A stretch of 64,000 nucleotides of DNA from contig NZ_FNZV01000001.1 of NCBI RefSeq assembly GCF_900109555.1, forward strand, positions 610,143 through 674,142, given 5' to 3'. Both the position numbers and the translations under genes were made by a program. The notes under the pieces were generated by a model, which searched no databases, was not told the origin of the DNA, and saw nothing but the letters and a program-made list of their open reading frames with translations. This document shows, in pieces, positions 44,708 through 53,904 of the stretch (position 1 is its first letter; each line of letters begins with the position of its first letter). The stretch is from Pacificibacter marinus. Lineage in GTDB: Bacteria > Pseudomonadota > Alphaproteobacteria > Rhodobacterales > Rhodobacteraceae.

Positions 44708-45642
44708 GGCACGGTCACATCTGTTGCAATAACAGACACTTCATTGAGATTTGGGATCAAGCCTGCCGTATGCAAAAACGTCTCGAATTCGGCATAACGC
44801 CCATAGTCCATAGCCGTCGGACGCAGAGCAAAACGTGGCACGGTGTCGGCCCATGCGCGCGCATTCAACTCATCTTGCAACTCAGGCGCACTGGCGGCAA
44901 AAACCTCCCAACTGTCTTGCGGGTGATTGACGATGTATTGGGTCGCTTTTTCAGTCGCCGCAAAAAAGCGCGTGATCATATCGCGGTCCATCGTGTTGGG
45001 GTTGGCCACATAAATCAGCTCGTCATAGGCGGGCAGACCTTCTTCTTCGACATAAAAACAGTGTCCAGGCACGCCCTCAATATCCATTTGGTTCAACTCG
45101 AAATTGCGGAACGCGCCGATGACCGCATCCACCTGCCCTGACATAAGTGCAGGCGACAAAGACCAGTTCACGTTGACCAATTCGATGTCGTCCAGCGACA
45201 ATCCATTGTGGCGCAAAATCGCATCCAAGACAGCTTCTTCAACGCCACCCACAGAAAACCCAACCTTGCGACCGGCAAGATCGGCGGGGGTTTTGATCGG
45301 GCCATCGTCCAACACCAACAAGCAATTCAGCGGTGTGGCCACCAAGGTGCCGACACGTTGCAACGGCAAGCCTTCGTGTATCTGCAAGTGCAACTGAGGT
45401 TGATATGAAATCGCCAAATCCGCCTGCCCCGCAGCCACCATTTTAGGGGGATCAGACGGATCAGCGGGGGCTATGATTTCGACCTCAAGATCAACTGCAG
45501 CAAAGTAACCTTTTTCTTGCGCAATAACGATAGGTCCGTGGTCAGGATTAACGAACCAATCCAGCATCAAGGTCATGTGATCTTGCGCGACGGCGGGCAA
45601 GGACAGCAGGCAAAAGGCGGTGGTCAAAGATGTAAGTTTCAC
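44704..45642 (-). CDS. thiY: Thiamine precursor-binding periplasmic protein (ThiY/NMT1 type)
   Basis: 312 aa. A signal peptide (to about residue 20, AVAQ) is followed by an NMT1/THI5-like fold (LMLDWFVNPDHGPIVIAQEKGYF, the usual start for ThiY). It binds formylamino-HMP or a similar pyrimidine in the periplasm for the ABC permease. It sits 12 nt after thiD and is under the same TPP riboswitch. Confidence 0.88.
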   Translation of the reverse strand: MKLTSLTTAFCLLSLPAVAQDHMTLMLDWFVNPDHGPIVIAQEKGYFAAVDLEVEIIAPADPSDPPKMVAAGQADLAISYQPQLHLQIHEGLPLQRVGTLVATPLNCLLVLDDGPIKTPADLAGRKVGFSVGGVEEAVLDAILRHNGLSLDDIELVNVNWSLSPALMSGQVDAVIGAFRNFELNQMDIEGVPGHCFYVEEEGLPAYDELIYVANPNTMDRDMITRFFAATEKATQYIVNHPQDSWEVFAASAPELQDELNARAWADTVPRFALRPTAMDYGRYAEFETFLHTAGLIPNLNEVSVIATDVTVP

Positions 45643-45654
45643 GAGAATGACTTT

Positions 45655-46458
45655 CTATCGAGGATAAAACTGAGAAAAATGGTGTGTTGGTCCATGTCCA
45701 GAGCCAACATCAAGCTGATCAGCCCCTGCTATGGCCGTGGCCACATAAGCTTTGGCGGCAGCAACGGCATCAGGCAATGCGTGACCTTTGGCGATCTGTG
45801 CCGCCAATGCCGATGACAGTGTGCAACCCGTGCCATGGGTGTTTTGTGTGGCCAGACGCGGTGCCTCAAACCACTGAACGCCAGCTTGTGAGATCAAAGC
45901 ATCAGGACTGTCTTGCCCGTCCAAATGCCCCCCTTTCATCAACACAGCCTTGGGTCCCAGTGCGCAAAGCGCTTGGCCTTGTGCGACCATTTCTTGGCGC
46001 GTTTTGGCATGTTGCCCCCCTAACAAATGGGCAGCTTCGGGCAGGTTGGGGGTCAAAACACTGGCCCGTGGCAGCAAAGCACGGCGTAACGCCAAAATGG
46101 CATCATCAACCAACAATTGTGCGCCGCCTTTCGCAATCATGACGGGGTCTAAAATGACAGGCACATCGGGATAGGGCGCAAGCGCCTCGGCCACGGCGCG
46201 CGCGATATCAGCCGTGGCGATCATCCCTATTTTGATGGCATCCACGCGAATATCGGCAAACACCGCTGCGATTTGATCTTTGACAAACGCGGGTGGCACC
46301 AAATGCACCCCGCTGACACCTTGGGTATTTTGCGCTGTGAGCGCAGTAATCGCGGCCATCGCAAAGGCTCCATTGGCCGAAATCGACTTGATGTCAGCCT
46401 GTATCCCTGCGCCACCAGACGGGTCCGACCCCGCAATTGCCAAAACATTTGCAATCAT
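45655..46458 (-). CDS. thiD: Hydroxymethylpyrimidine kinase / HMP-phosphate kinase
   Basis: 267 aa. Ribokinase-like fold with AGSDPSGGAGIQADIKS near residue 8 (HMP binding), TALTAQNTQGV near 40, and the catalytic GTGCTLSSALAA near residue 210. It phosphorylates salvaged HMP twice to HMP-PP for ThiE. It overlaps thiE by 4 nt. Confidence 0.93.
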   Translation of the reverse strand: MIANVLAIAGSDPSGGAGIQADIKSISANGAFAMAAITALTAQNTQGVSGVHLVPPAFVKDQIAAVFADIRVDAIKIGMIATADIARAVAEALAPYPDVPVILDPVMIAKGGAQLLVDDAILALRRALLPRASVLTPNLPEAAHLLGGQHAKTRQEMVAQGQALCALGPKAVLMKGGHLDGQDSPDALISQAGVQWFEAPRLATQNTHGTGCTLSSALAAQIAKGHALPDAVAAAKAYVATAIAGADQLDVGSGHGPTHHFSQFYPR

Positions 46459-47093
46459 GACGCGCCTTCGATTCTGGTTTGAAAAAGCCGTGCGGCGGCC
46501 AGTGGATCATCTTGGCCGCAGATAGCGGAAACGACGGACATCCCGTCGGCGCCAGCAGCGGACACATCACTCACATGACTTGAATTAAGCCCGCCAATCG
46601 CCACCACAGGCAGATGCGTCATATCAATCATTTCAGCCAACCCTTGCAGTCCAATAGGTGCGGCGTGATCGGATTTTGTCCCTGTGGCAAAGACAGGTCC
46701 AAGCCCAAGATAGTCCACAGGTGCGGCGTTTGCTGCGATCACATGCTCAGGCGTCTCACAAGACAATCCCAAAATGCGATCAGGTCCCAGCAACGCACGC
46801 GCTTTTTGTGGTGAAATATCGCTTTGACCTATATGAACCCCATCAGCTTGCGACGCGGTGGCGGCCTCTAGATCATCATTTACGATCAACGGCACATTTG
46901 TGCCGTGAAGCACTTGTTTCAAAGCCACAGCCAACGCGATCCGTTGGTCTGTGGTTGCATCTTTGTCGCGCAATTGCACCATGCTGACACCGCCTGCTAC
47001 AGCACGGCGCACGGTTTCAACGACACCCAAAGGGGTGCAAAGCGCCGTATCCGTCACCAGATACAAACGCAGTGATCCACGATTTAAAGCCAT
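46455..47093 (-). CDS. thiE: Thiamine phosphate synthase
   Basis: 212 aa TIM barrel. Motifs are VQLRDKDA near residue 38, NDDLEAATASQADGVHIGQSD-type phosphate loop near 72, and GLGPVFATGTKSDHA near 135. It joins HMP-PP and thiazole phosphate to form thiamine phosphate. It overlaps thiM by 10 nt and thiD by 4 nt. Confidence 0.93.
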   Translation of the reverse strand: MALNRGSLRLYLVTDTALCTPLGVVETVRRAVAGGVSMVQLRDKDATTDQRIALAVALKQVLHGTNVPLIVNDDLEAATASQADGVHIGQSDISPQKARALLGPDRILGLSCETPEHVIAANAAPVDYLGLGPVFATGTKSDHAAPIGLQGLAEMIDMTHLPVVAIGGLNSSHVSDVSAAGADGMSVVSAICGQDDPLAAARLFQTRIEGAS

Positions 47094-47869
47094 TGGACAC
47101 GCGTATCGTCAGCAAGATCAGCAGGTTTGATCTGCGACAGAGCATCCAAGAAAGCAACTTGAAAACTGCCTGGACCTTGCGCTGTTGTTCCAGCCTGTGC
47201 TCCGGCTTGTGCAAACATCACAAGCGCTGCGACCGTTGCCTCTAGCGGTGGCGCAACAGATGCGAAGGCCCCCATCAATGCCGTCAAAGAGCACCCCAAT
47301 GCAGTGACTTTTGGCATCAATGCACACCCACCTGAAATATGAGCGCTGCGTGTGCCGTCTGTGACGAAATCAATTTCACCCGTGACAGCCACAACGCAGC
47401 CTTGGGCTTTGGCCAAATGCGTTGCCGCGATTTGAGCATCCGCAACACTGTCACCACTGTCAGCCCCTTTGCCTGCAGCAGCAGCGCCGCTGAGCGCTAG
47501 AATTTCTGACGCATTGCCACGAATGATGGTGGGGCCACGCTCAACCAAATCTTGCGCAACAGACGCACGGTAAGGCGTGGCGAAATGGGCCACAGGATCC
47601 AACACCCACGGTTTTCCCGCAGCATTCGCTGCATCAGCCGCCTTTTGCATCGCAGTGACCCAAGACGAGGACAGTGTGCCTATATTGATCGTCAATGCTC
47701 CGCAAAGCGGCACAAAATCTGCAACCTCTTCGGTGGCGTGCAACATCGCAGGGGACGCCCCCGCAGCAAGAACCACGTTCGCTGCGATGTTCATGGCGAC
47801 ATAATTGGTGATGCAATGCACGAGTGGCGCTTGACTGTGTAGGGCAGCTAAAATGGTGTCAGTTTTCAC
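47084..47869 (-). CDS. thiM: Hydroxyethylthiazole kinase, GTG start
   Basis: 261 aa from the GTG at 47869, chosen because GGAGA lies 7 nt upstream and the protein then begins at the usual VKTDTIL position. Motifs are VHCITNYVAMNIAANVVLA near residue 18, VLDPVAHFATPYR near 95, and ALGCSLTALMGA near 195 for ATP and catalysis. It phosphorylates salvaged thiazole alcohol. It is first in the operon, behind the TPP riboswitch and terminator. Confidence 0.92.
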   Translation of the reverse strand: MKTDTILAALHSQAPLVHCITNYVAMNIAANVVLAAGASPAMLHATEEVADFVPLCGALTINIGTLSSSWVTAMQKAADAANAAGKPWVLDPVAHFATPYRASVAQDLVERGPTIIRGNASEILALSGAAAAGKGADSGDSVADAQIAATHLAKAQGCVVAVTGEIDFVTDGTRSAHISGGCALMPKVTALGCSLTALMGAFASVAPPLEATVAALVMFAQAGAQAGTTAQGPGSFQVAFLDALSQIKPADLADDTRVQWL

Positions 47870-47889
47870 GGTCAGTTCTCCGACCGGCG

Positions 47890-47919
47890 AAAAAAGGAAG
47901 ACCACACATCTGTGGCTTC
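47890..47919 (-). terminator. Intrinsic terminator of the TPP riboswitch
   Basis: On the minus strand, GAAGCCACA / GATG / TGTGG-t-CTTC is followed by C and six Ts (47890-47895). It directly follows the aptamer and precedes the thiM ribosome site, so the switch should act by ending transcription when TPP is bound. Confidence 0.8.
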
Positions 47920-47920
47920 G

Positions 47921-48010
47921 ACCCTCCCTCCGCCAGCATTATCTGGTTCAGGTTCAAAGGGTACTTCTCAGCCGTTAGGCGCCCCTGGTGCGCGCAACCT
48001 AGGCGAGCCG
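47921..48010 (-). ncRNA. TPP riboswitch (THI element)
   Basis: Read on the minus strand the conserved aptamer parts occur in order: GGGGCGCC, CTGAGA (47966-47971), ACCCTTTGAACCTGA (47948-47962), CCAGATAATGCTGG and GCGGAGGGA. These are the J2-4, pyrimidine-sensor and pyrophosphate-sensor segments. It controls the seven-gene thiamine salvage operon. Confidence 0.93.
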
Positions 48011-48163
48011 GTTAACAACTGTCAACCAAGACAATGGGGAGATTTTGGAAAACCGCATCACAGGGATATCAATTGGCTATGATGATCCCTGCGGGGCAGT
48101 TCAAATCAAATATATTTTACGCCGTATGCGCCCAAAGTCGCAGAGCGACAAAACGAAATTCAA

Positions 48164-48451
48164 TCATACTTTCGACTGCGCGCCTGACAACGCTTCACCA
48201 CTCACGCGCCTGTAATTCACAAAGGTATTCGCGCTGAGCACCACAAAGAAACTATCCATGTCGATCAACACCAGCCCTTCTTCAAAGCAGGCACGTGTTA
48301 GGGCTTGGGTGTCTTCGCTGTAAAGCCTTTTACGACCCAAAATTTCTCTGACCTGTTTGGATGCTATACGGAACCGACCCTTGGGTTTTCCGCCAAAGCT
48401 TGTGTTGTACAGATGTGCCAACTGATCCGCTGCTTTTTCATAAATAGACAT
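48164..48451 (-). CDS. Small protein of unknown function
   Basis: 95 aa from the second of two adjacent ATGs (48451; 48454 also possible). Basic in the middle (GRFRIASKQVREILGRKRLY) with a hydrophobic C-terminal part. No membrane span or known motif. It lies alone on the minus strand, with an AT-rich likely promoter at 48455-48510. The basic segment hints at nucleic-acid binding, but that is weak. Confidence 0.5.
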   Translation of the reverse strand: MSIYEKAADQLAHLYNTSFGGKPKGRFRIASKQVREILGRKRLYSEDTQALTRACFEEGLVLIDMDSFFVVLSANTFVNYRRVSGEALSGAQSKV

Positions 48452-48722
48452 CAATCACCCCATTGGTTATTTATATTTAACTATAGACAATAAATTATCA
48501 CCTATGTAAAGAGACTGTAGACGTAATACATGAATCAGCATGCGCCATCTGCCTACACGGACCGCCAGCGCTAAACCGCGCAAACAACATGCCTGTGCTG
48601 ATCAACGAAACTGAACAAGACCCGCCGTGACAACGGTCCATTTTTGACAACAGTCTCTCATAGGGCTGAATTAATTTTGGCGCTCAGCCTTGCAACGGTG
48701 CAGGTGCCATAGTTGGTGTAAA

Positions 48723-49169
48723 ATGAATAAAACGAACAAACCAAAGCATGATCTTATGGTCATAGGCTGGATGGAACATCTGGGCCTGCCCGCACTTGGG
48801 CTACACCGGATTAAAGCCAAGATTGACACTGGCGCGCGCACCTCTGCGCTTCACGCCACCCGTATCGAGACGTTCATGCAAAACGATATCGAATGGGTCC
48901 GCTTTCAAGTGCAGATGAACGCGCATGCCCCAGAGCTTTGGGTCGAAACCCCTGTCCATGATAGGCGGCCGATCAAAAATACCAGTGGCATTCCGCAAGA
49001 ACGGATTATCATACGCACAAAATTACAGTTGAAAAATCGCTCTTGGGACATCTCGGTGTCGCTTGCAGACCGCAAAAACATGCGATTTCCGCTGATTATA
49101 GGGCGCACTGCGCTGAAACATAAAAACATCGCAGTGCACACGCGCCGCGCAAATTTGACTGCTGGCTGA
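48723..49169 (+). CDS. RimB-like retropepsin-fold protease (putative ATP-dependent zinc protease family)
   Basis: 148 aa from the ATG at 48723. Has IGWMEHLGLPALGL and the aspartic-protease-like motif KIDTGARTSALHA near residue 32, as in the RimB/DUF785 family. In Pseudomonas, RimB is a protease that cuts the poly-glutamate tails added by RimK. It is 36 nt upstream of the rimK-like gene. No good ribosome site precedes the ATG, so the start is less certain. Confidence 0.8.
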   Translation: MNKTNKPKHDLMVIGWMEHLGLPALGLHRIKAKIDTGARTSALHATRIETFMQNDIEWVRFQVQMNAHAPELWVETPVHDRRPIKNTSGIPQERIIIRTKLQLKNRSWDISVSLADRKNMRFPLIIGRTALKHKNIAVHTRRANLTAG

Positions 49170-49205
49170 GTTCAGCAACGCCTCTTAGGCAGAAAGGGTT
49201 TTCAT

Positions 49206-50111
49206 ATGAAAATCGCAATGATGGCACGCAATGCCAATCTGTATTCCCACAAGCGCCTCAAAGAGGCTGCAGAAGAACGGGGCCACCAGCTCGATATCAT
49301 CAACACACTGCGCTGCTACATGAACATCGCATCTCGCCGTCCTGAAATGTACTACAACGGTGAAAAACTCGAGGGCTACGATGCCGTCATTCCGCGCATC
49401 GGCACCTCGGTCACATTCTACGGACTGGCCGTTTTGCGCCAGTTTGAAATGATGGGCGTCTACCCATTGAACGAAAGCGTCGCCATTGGCCGCAGCCGTG
49501 ACAAACTGCGCTCGATGCAGCTTTTGGCACGTGATGGGGTTGGCCTGCCTGTGACCACATTCGCCCATGATCCAAAGCAAACCGACGAAGTTTTAAAACT
49601 GGCGGGCGGTGCCCCTATTGTGATTAAACTGCTGGAAGGCACCCAAGGTTTGGGCGTGGTTTTGGCCGATACAGATCGCTCTGCCACATCAGTTGTTGAA
49701 GCGTTCCGCGCATCTGGGACCAACATCTTGTTGCAAGAGTTCATCAAAGAAGCCGGCGGCACAGATATCCGCGCAATCGTCGTTGGCGGTAAAGTGATCG
49801 CAGCGATGAAACGTACCGGAGCAGAAGGCGATTTCCGATCCAACCTACACCGCGGCGGTTCTGCGCAATTGATCAAATTGTCACCCGAGGAACGCTCAAC
49901 AGCCATCCGTGCGGCAAAATCCATGGGCTTGAATGTCTGTGGCGTCGATATGCTGCGCGCCAACCACGGCCCCGTTGTGATGGAAGTGAACTCATCACCT
50001 GGCTTGGAAGGCGTTGAAAAGGCGACAGGCTTGGATGTGGCAGGCAAAATCATCGAACACATGGAAAAAAGCGTCGTTAAAGGCAACACAAAGACAAAAG
50101 GCAAAGGCTAA
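49206..50111 (+). CDS. rimK: RimK family ATP-grasp glutamate ligase
   Basis: 301 aa. N-terminal RimK domain (to about 100), then the ATP-grasp fold with [13 protein letters not shown] near residue 140, [20 protein letters not shown] near 180, and [12 protein letters not shown] near 260 with the metal-binding Glu and Asn. It adds glutamates to a protein C-terminus; ribosomal protein S6 in E. coli. The stop shares one base with the next start. The tail NTKTKGKG is Lys-rich and extra. Confidence 0.88.
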   Translation: MKIAMMARNANLYSHKRLKEAAEERGHQLDIINTLRCYMNIASRRPEMYYNGEKLEGYDAVIPRIGTSVTFYGLAVLRQFEMMGVYPLNESVAIGRSRDKLRSMQLLARDGVGLPVTTFAHDPKQTDEVLKLAGGAPIVIKLLEGTQGLGVVLADTDRSATSVVEAFRASGTNILLQEFIKEAGGTDIRAIVVGGKVIAAMKRTGAEGDFRSNLHRGGSAQLIKLSPEERSTAIRAAKSMGLNVCGVDMLRANHGPVVMEVNSSPGLEGVEKATGLDVAGKIIEHMEKSVVKGNTKTKGKG

Positions 50112-51154
50112 TGGCACGTCGCGCAGCATTTGAAATGGGCGGTGCCAGCATTGCGGCTGGCACGCGGCAAACCGTTGATCTTCCGGTCAGTGTTTTGTCT
50201 GACCACACCCCTGTGTCTATGTCGGTTCATGTCATTCACGGCAAGTCCGACGGGCCAACCGTGTTCGTCAGTGCGGGTATCCATGGGGACGAAGTGATCG
50301 GGGTCGAAATCGTGCGACGCCTGCTCAGAGCACCCAATTTGAAATCGCTGCGCGGCACGCTGATCGTGATCCCGATTGTGAATGCATTCGGGTTCATCAA
50401 CCACTCGCGCTATCTGCCGGACCGCCGTGATTTGAACCGCATGTTTCCCGGCACAGCAAGCGGATCGCTTGCATCTCGGTTGGCGCATTTGTTTCTGAAC
50501 GAAGTCGTGGCCCGTTGCGATCTTGGCATCGATTTGCACTCTGCAGCCATTCATCGCACCAACTTTCCGCAAGTGCGCATATCGCCGAAAAATCCGTATT
50601 TGTCAGAATTGGCCGAGGTTTTCGGCGCACCAATCACCTTGGAATCGCCATTGCGCGACGGGTCTTTGCGCGGCGCGGCGCAAGACATCGGCAAAACCGT
50701 TTTACTGTATGAAGCGGGCGAAGGTCTGCGGTTTGATGAAATGTCGGTGCGCGCGGGTGTTGCTGGCATCTTGCGGGTTTTACGTCATGTTAAAATGCTG
50801 CCCGCAAAAGGCATCGCCAAACCCAAAGCCCCCGCGCAATATTGCACATCAAGCAAATGGTCACGGGCCCCTGCGGGTGGTCTTTTGCGTACCTTTAAGG
50901 CAGATGGCGAAGTGGTTGCCAAAGGCGAAGTGATGGGAGTTGTGGCCGATCCGTTTGGCGAAAAAGAAGAAGAAATTCTCGCGCCGTTCAATGGCATTAT
51001 CATTGGCCGCGCCGTGCTTCCAGTCGTCAACGAAGGTGATGCTGTATTCCATTTGGCGCGCGTCAAATCCATGGCTGACGCCGAAGATGCGGTCGAAGAT
51101 TTGAACGACCAACTGTCCGACGACCCTTTGTTTGACGAAGATGAAATCATCTAA
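50111..51154 (+). CDS. Succinylglutamate desuccinylase/aspartoacylase family protein
   Basis: 347 aa. Zinc ligands are seen in GIHGDEVIG (His, Glu) and DLHSAA (His), and the catalytic Glu in LYEAGEGL near residue 200. A C-terminal biotinyl-lipoyl-like domain (about 260-330, GEVVAKGEVMGVVADPFG) is present. Members cut amide bonds of acyl-amino acids. Coupled to rimK by a TAATG overlap, it may trim glutamate-type tails or a RimK product; this is inference from linkage. Confidence 0.85.
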   Translation: MARRAAFEMGGASIAAGTRQTVDLPVSVLSDHTPVSMSVHVIHGKSDGPTVFVSAGIHGDEVIGVEIVRRLLRAPNLKSLRGTLIVIPIVNAFGFINHSRYLPDRRDLNRMFPGTASGSLASRLAHLFLNEVVARCDLGIDLHSAAIHRTNFPQVRISPKNPYLSELAEVFGAPITLESPLRDGSLRGAAQDIGKTVLLYEAGEGLRFDEMSVRAGVAGILRVLRHVKMLPAKGIAKPKAPAQYCTSSKWSRAPAGGLLRTFKADGEVVAKGEVMGVVADPFGEKEEEILAPFNGIIIGRAVLPVVNEGDAVFHLARVKSMADAEDAVEDLNDQLSDDPLFDEDEII

Positions 51155-51158
51155 TTTC

Positions 51159-51189
51159 GCGAGGCCAAGCCATCCCACCTTGGCCTCGC
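51159..51189 (+). terminator. Strong hairpin after the rimK cluster
   Basis: GCGAGGCCAAG and CTTGGCCTCGC form a perfect 11-bp stem with a 9-nt loop, 4 nt after the stop codon. There is no T-run, so it may work as a Rho-independent terminator only weakly, or as a 3'-end stabiliser. Confidence 0.6.
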
Positions 51190-51216
51190 AACACCACCTA
51201 TCACGCCTGTTTTGTG

Positions 51217-51324
51217 ATGTTTAGGATTAGATTTACAGATGAGTTCACCCGTGACGCGGTCGCGCAAGTGGTGGATCGTGAATATTCAGTTGCGGATATT
51301 TCAGAGCAATTAGAGGGTAATTAG
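51217..51324 (+). pseudogene. IS3-family transposase OrfA N-terminal remnant
   Basis: A 35-codon frame beginning at the ATG at 51217 reads FTDEFTRDAVAQVVDREYSV then ADISEQLEG and stops. This matches the first residues of the HTH domain of IS3-type OrfA proteins (F-x-x-EFKRDAVRQV-x-x-x-GYSVAEVAE). The rest of the element is missing. The remaining bases to 51441 show no gene. Confidence 0.75.
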
Positions 51325-51441
51325 GGGGCTAGATACAACGCTTAAGGCATATAGAGACGACTTCATTGATGTAAATTACTGCGCGGTCGTAATTACGGCC
51401 AAGTCCTGAAAAAACGTCTTCGAATTCGATGATCCCCCTTA

Positions 51442-52128
51442 TCAACTCGATTGACGTTTTCGTTTGAAAAAGTCCTCAAAGATCACGGCATAATTGAGCG
51501 ATGTAAGCACATCAGTTTGACGTTCCTGCGCTTTTAGAACAACGGAATCTGGCAAAATACCGCGTCGGGCTTCCAGTAGACCTGCCATGAAATCTGCAGT
51601 AAATTCTGGATGCGGTTGGATGGTTAGGGCAATGTCCCCATAAGCCAAAATCGCGTTTTCGCAAAACTCTGAAGAGCCGATCACCTTGGCACCTACTGGC
51701 CGCTCAACGACTTGGTCTTGGTGCCAGGCGATGATGGTTTGATCCTCTCCCTGAGCGTCCTGATAAGACGTTGGCCCAACGGACCAGCCACCGCTGAATT
51801 TCTCCACCTTGCCGCCGAGGGCTTGAGCAAGGATCTGGTGACCAAAACAGACGCCGATAATAGGACGCCCTGCGGCAAAGGCCTCGCGCAAGAAGTCTTC
51901 AAGCTTTGATATCCAATCAAGCTTTTCATAGACGCCATGCTTTGATCCCGTGATCAACCAGCCTTCAGCCTCGTTGCTGGACGCAGGCAAGACACCTGAT
52001 AGCACATCGTATGTGATAAATTCAAATCCGCGGCCCGCCAATAAACGTTTGAAGAACGCGTCGTAATCGCCGTGTTCGTCGATTAACTCATCAGGCGTGC
52101 GTCCAGTTTTCAGAATGCCAATTTTCAT
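51442..52128 (-). CDS. Class I glutamine amidotransferase, last gene of the polyamine operon
   Basis: 228 aa. Catalytic Cys in GVCFGHQILAQ near residue 97, and the His-x-Glu in QPHPEFTADF near 180 completing the triad. It is of the stand-alone GMP-synthase-like GATase type. It follows agmatinase by 8 nt. The gamma-glutamyl-putrescine pathway needs a gamma-glutamyl-GABA hydrolase (PuuD), which is not otherwise seen here. This protein could fill that role, though it is not of the usual PuuD type. Confidence 0.82.
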   Translation of the reverse strand: MKIGILKTGRTPDELIDEHGDYDAFFKRLLAGRGFEFITYDVLSGVLPASSNEAEGWLITGSKHGVYEKLDWISKLEDFLREAFAAGRPIIGVCFGHQILAQALGGKVEKFSGGWSVGPTSYQDAQGEDQTIIAWHQDQVVERPVGAKVIGSSEFCENAILAYGDIALTIQPHPEFTADFMAGLLEARRGILPDSVVLKAQERQTDVLTSLNYAVIFEDFFKRKRQSS

Positions 52129-52136
52129 GATATATC

Positions 52137-53108
52137 TCAGACTCGCCCCACTTCATGGGATGTCGCGCCTTTGTCTTTCGCCAGCAGGCACAACCAATCA
52201 TGTGCCACAGTTGCCGCAGCGATCGCCGTAATTTCAGAATGATCAAAGGGGGGAGACACTTCGACAACATCCATGCCCACCAAGTGTAGACCACCCAAGC
52301 CGCGGATGAACTCAAGCGCTTGCCAAGAGGCCAGACCGCCCGGAACAGGTGTGCCGGTTCCAGGGGCGAACGCTGGGTCCATGCCATCCACGTCAAACGA
52401 GATGTAGACAGGGGCCCGCCCCGCGCGCTCGCGTGCAATCGCGATTGCCGCATCAATTCCGTTGCGGTGTATCCATGGGCTGGTCAAAATTTCAAACCCG
52501 AAATCTTCGTCATTATAGGTGCGTAAGCCCACTTGCGTTGATTTACTCACATCAATAATTCCCTCACGCGCGGCACGCAGGAACATGGTCCCATGATCCA
52601 TCTGCACACCGTCATCGTCCCATGTATCGCAGTGGGCGTCGAACTGAATCAGAGCAATTGGTCCATGCTTCTTTGCATGCGCTTTAAGCAAGGGATAGGC
52701 GATCGAATGATCCCCTCCCAGCGTCAACATCTTCGCACCACTGGCCAATATTGCATCGGCATGGGCCTCAATTGAAGGGCGCACCGTTTCGGGGTGATGC
52801 GGGTCAATCATAACGTCACCGGCGTCCACAACCGACAACGTGTCAAAGGGGTCAAATCCGAACGGAAACGCTTTTAGCTCTGCCAGCTGTACCGATGCCG
52901 CGCGGATAGCTTGCGGCCCGAGACGGCAACCGGGGCGGAACGTCACCGAAGTATCAAACGGCACGCCGCTAACAGCAACATCTACACCGTTTAGGTCACG
53001 GCTGTAATTGCGGCGCAAAAAGCTAAGCGCGCCACCATAAGTCATTTCATGCCAACGACCCATCGTCGTGTCTTTGCGCATGAATGCTTGATCACCAGCG
53101 TTATCCAT
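52137..53108 (-). CDS. speB: Agmatinase / ureohydrolase
   Basis: 323 aa. Manganese ligands of the arginase fold are in GGDHSIAYP near residue 147, DAHCDTWDD near 165 and SFDVDGMDPAFAPGTGTP near 248. It hydrolyses agmatine to putrescine and urea; guanidinobutyrase activity is possible from sequence. It overlaps potC by 8 nt, so agmatine or guanidino compounds may enter by the adjacent ABC transporter. Confidence 0.88.
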   Translation of the reverse strand: MDNAGDQAFMRKDTTMGRWHEMTYGGALSFLRRNYSRDLNGVDVAVSGVPFDTSVTFRPGCRLGPQAIRAASVQLAELKAFPFGFDPFDTLSVVDAGDVMIDPHHPETVRPSIEAHADAILASGAKMLTLGGDHSIAYPLLKAHAKKHGPIALIQFDAHCDTWDDDGVQMDHGTMFLRAAREGIIDVSKSTQVGLRTYNDEDFGFEILTSPWIHRNGIDAAIAIARERAGRAPVYISFDVDGMDPAFAPGTGTPVPGGLASWQALEFIRGLGGLHLVGMDVVEVSPPFDHSEITAIAAATVAHDWLCLLAKDKGATSHEVGRV

Positions 53109-53904
53109 TTTTCTTACCTCTGTTCATTTGAAGGGCTGCAACAATGATACCGAGCGATACGATCCCGATAATTATTGTGGCAAGAGCATTCACATCAGGG
53201 CTGACCCCAAGACGTACTTTAGAGAAGATGACCATTGGAAGCGTCGATGCGCCGGGACCTGACACAAAGCTTGCGATCACAAGATCATCAAGGCTGAGAG
53301 TAAACGACAGCAACCAACCTGACATCAACGCAGGCGCTATAATCGGCAAGGTGATATCGAAAAATACACGCAGCGGCTTTGCACCCAAATCAAGCGCCGC
53401 TTCTTCGATGGACAGGTCCATATCAACCAATCGTGATTGTATCACGACGGCAGCATAAGCCGAGCCAAATGTCGCGTGGGCAATGATAATTGTCAGCATA
53501 CCGCGCCCACTAGGCCAGCCGATCAGATTTTCCATCGCAACGAACAACAACAAAAGAGACAGGCCAATGATGACTTCGGGCATGACCAAGGGGGCCGTGA
53601 TCATCATCGATAGCAACGCCTTTGATCGGAACTTTTTGAATCGGATCAACACGAATGACGCAACCGTCCCGATAATGATGGCCAATGTCGCACTGATAAA
53701 CGCGATTTTTAGGCTGACCCAAGCAGCCTCAAGAATTTGTGGGTCGCGAAATAACTCCACGTACCACTTCGTAGAAAATCCGCCCCAGACCGTCACCAGT
53801 TTGCTTTCATTAAAACTGTAAACAACAAGCGAGATGATCGGAGCATAGAGAAAAATGAACCCCACCAGCCCCATAACCTTAAGAAACGTCGAAGGCCCCC
53901 TCAT
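53101..53904 (-). CDS. Polyamine ABC transporter permease (PotC/PotI type)
   Basis: 267 aa with six membrane segments and the EAA loop IEEAALDLGAKPLRVFFDITLP. It is the second permease of a spermidine/putrescine-type importer and overlaps the PotB-type gene by 4 nt. It starts MRGPSTFLK with a good position after the previous gene. Confidence 0.9.
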   Translation of the reverse strand: MRGPSTFLKVMGLVGFIFLYAPIISLVVYSFNESKLVTVWGGFSTKWYVELFRDPQILEAAWVSLKIAFISATLAIIIGTVASFVLIRFKKFRSKALLSMMITAPLVMPEVIIGLSLLLLFVAMENLIGWPSGRGMLTIIIAHATFGSAYAAVVIQSRLVDMDLSIEEAALDLGAKPLRVFFDITLPIIAPALMSGWLLSFTLSLDDLVIASFVSGPGASTLPMVIFSKVRLGVSPDVNALATIIIGIVSLGIIVAALQMNRGKKNG

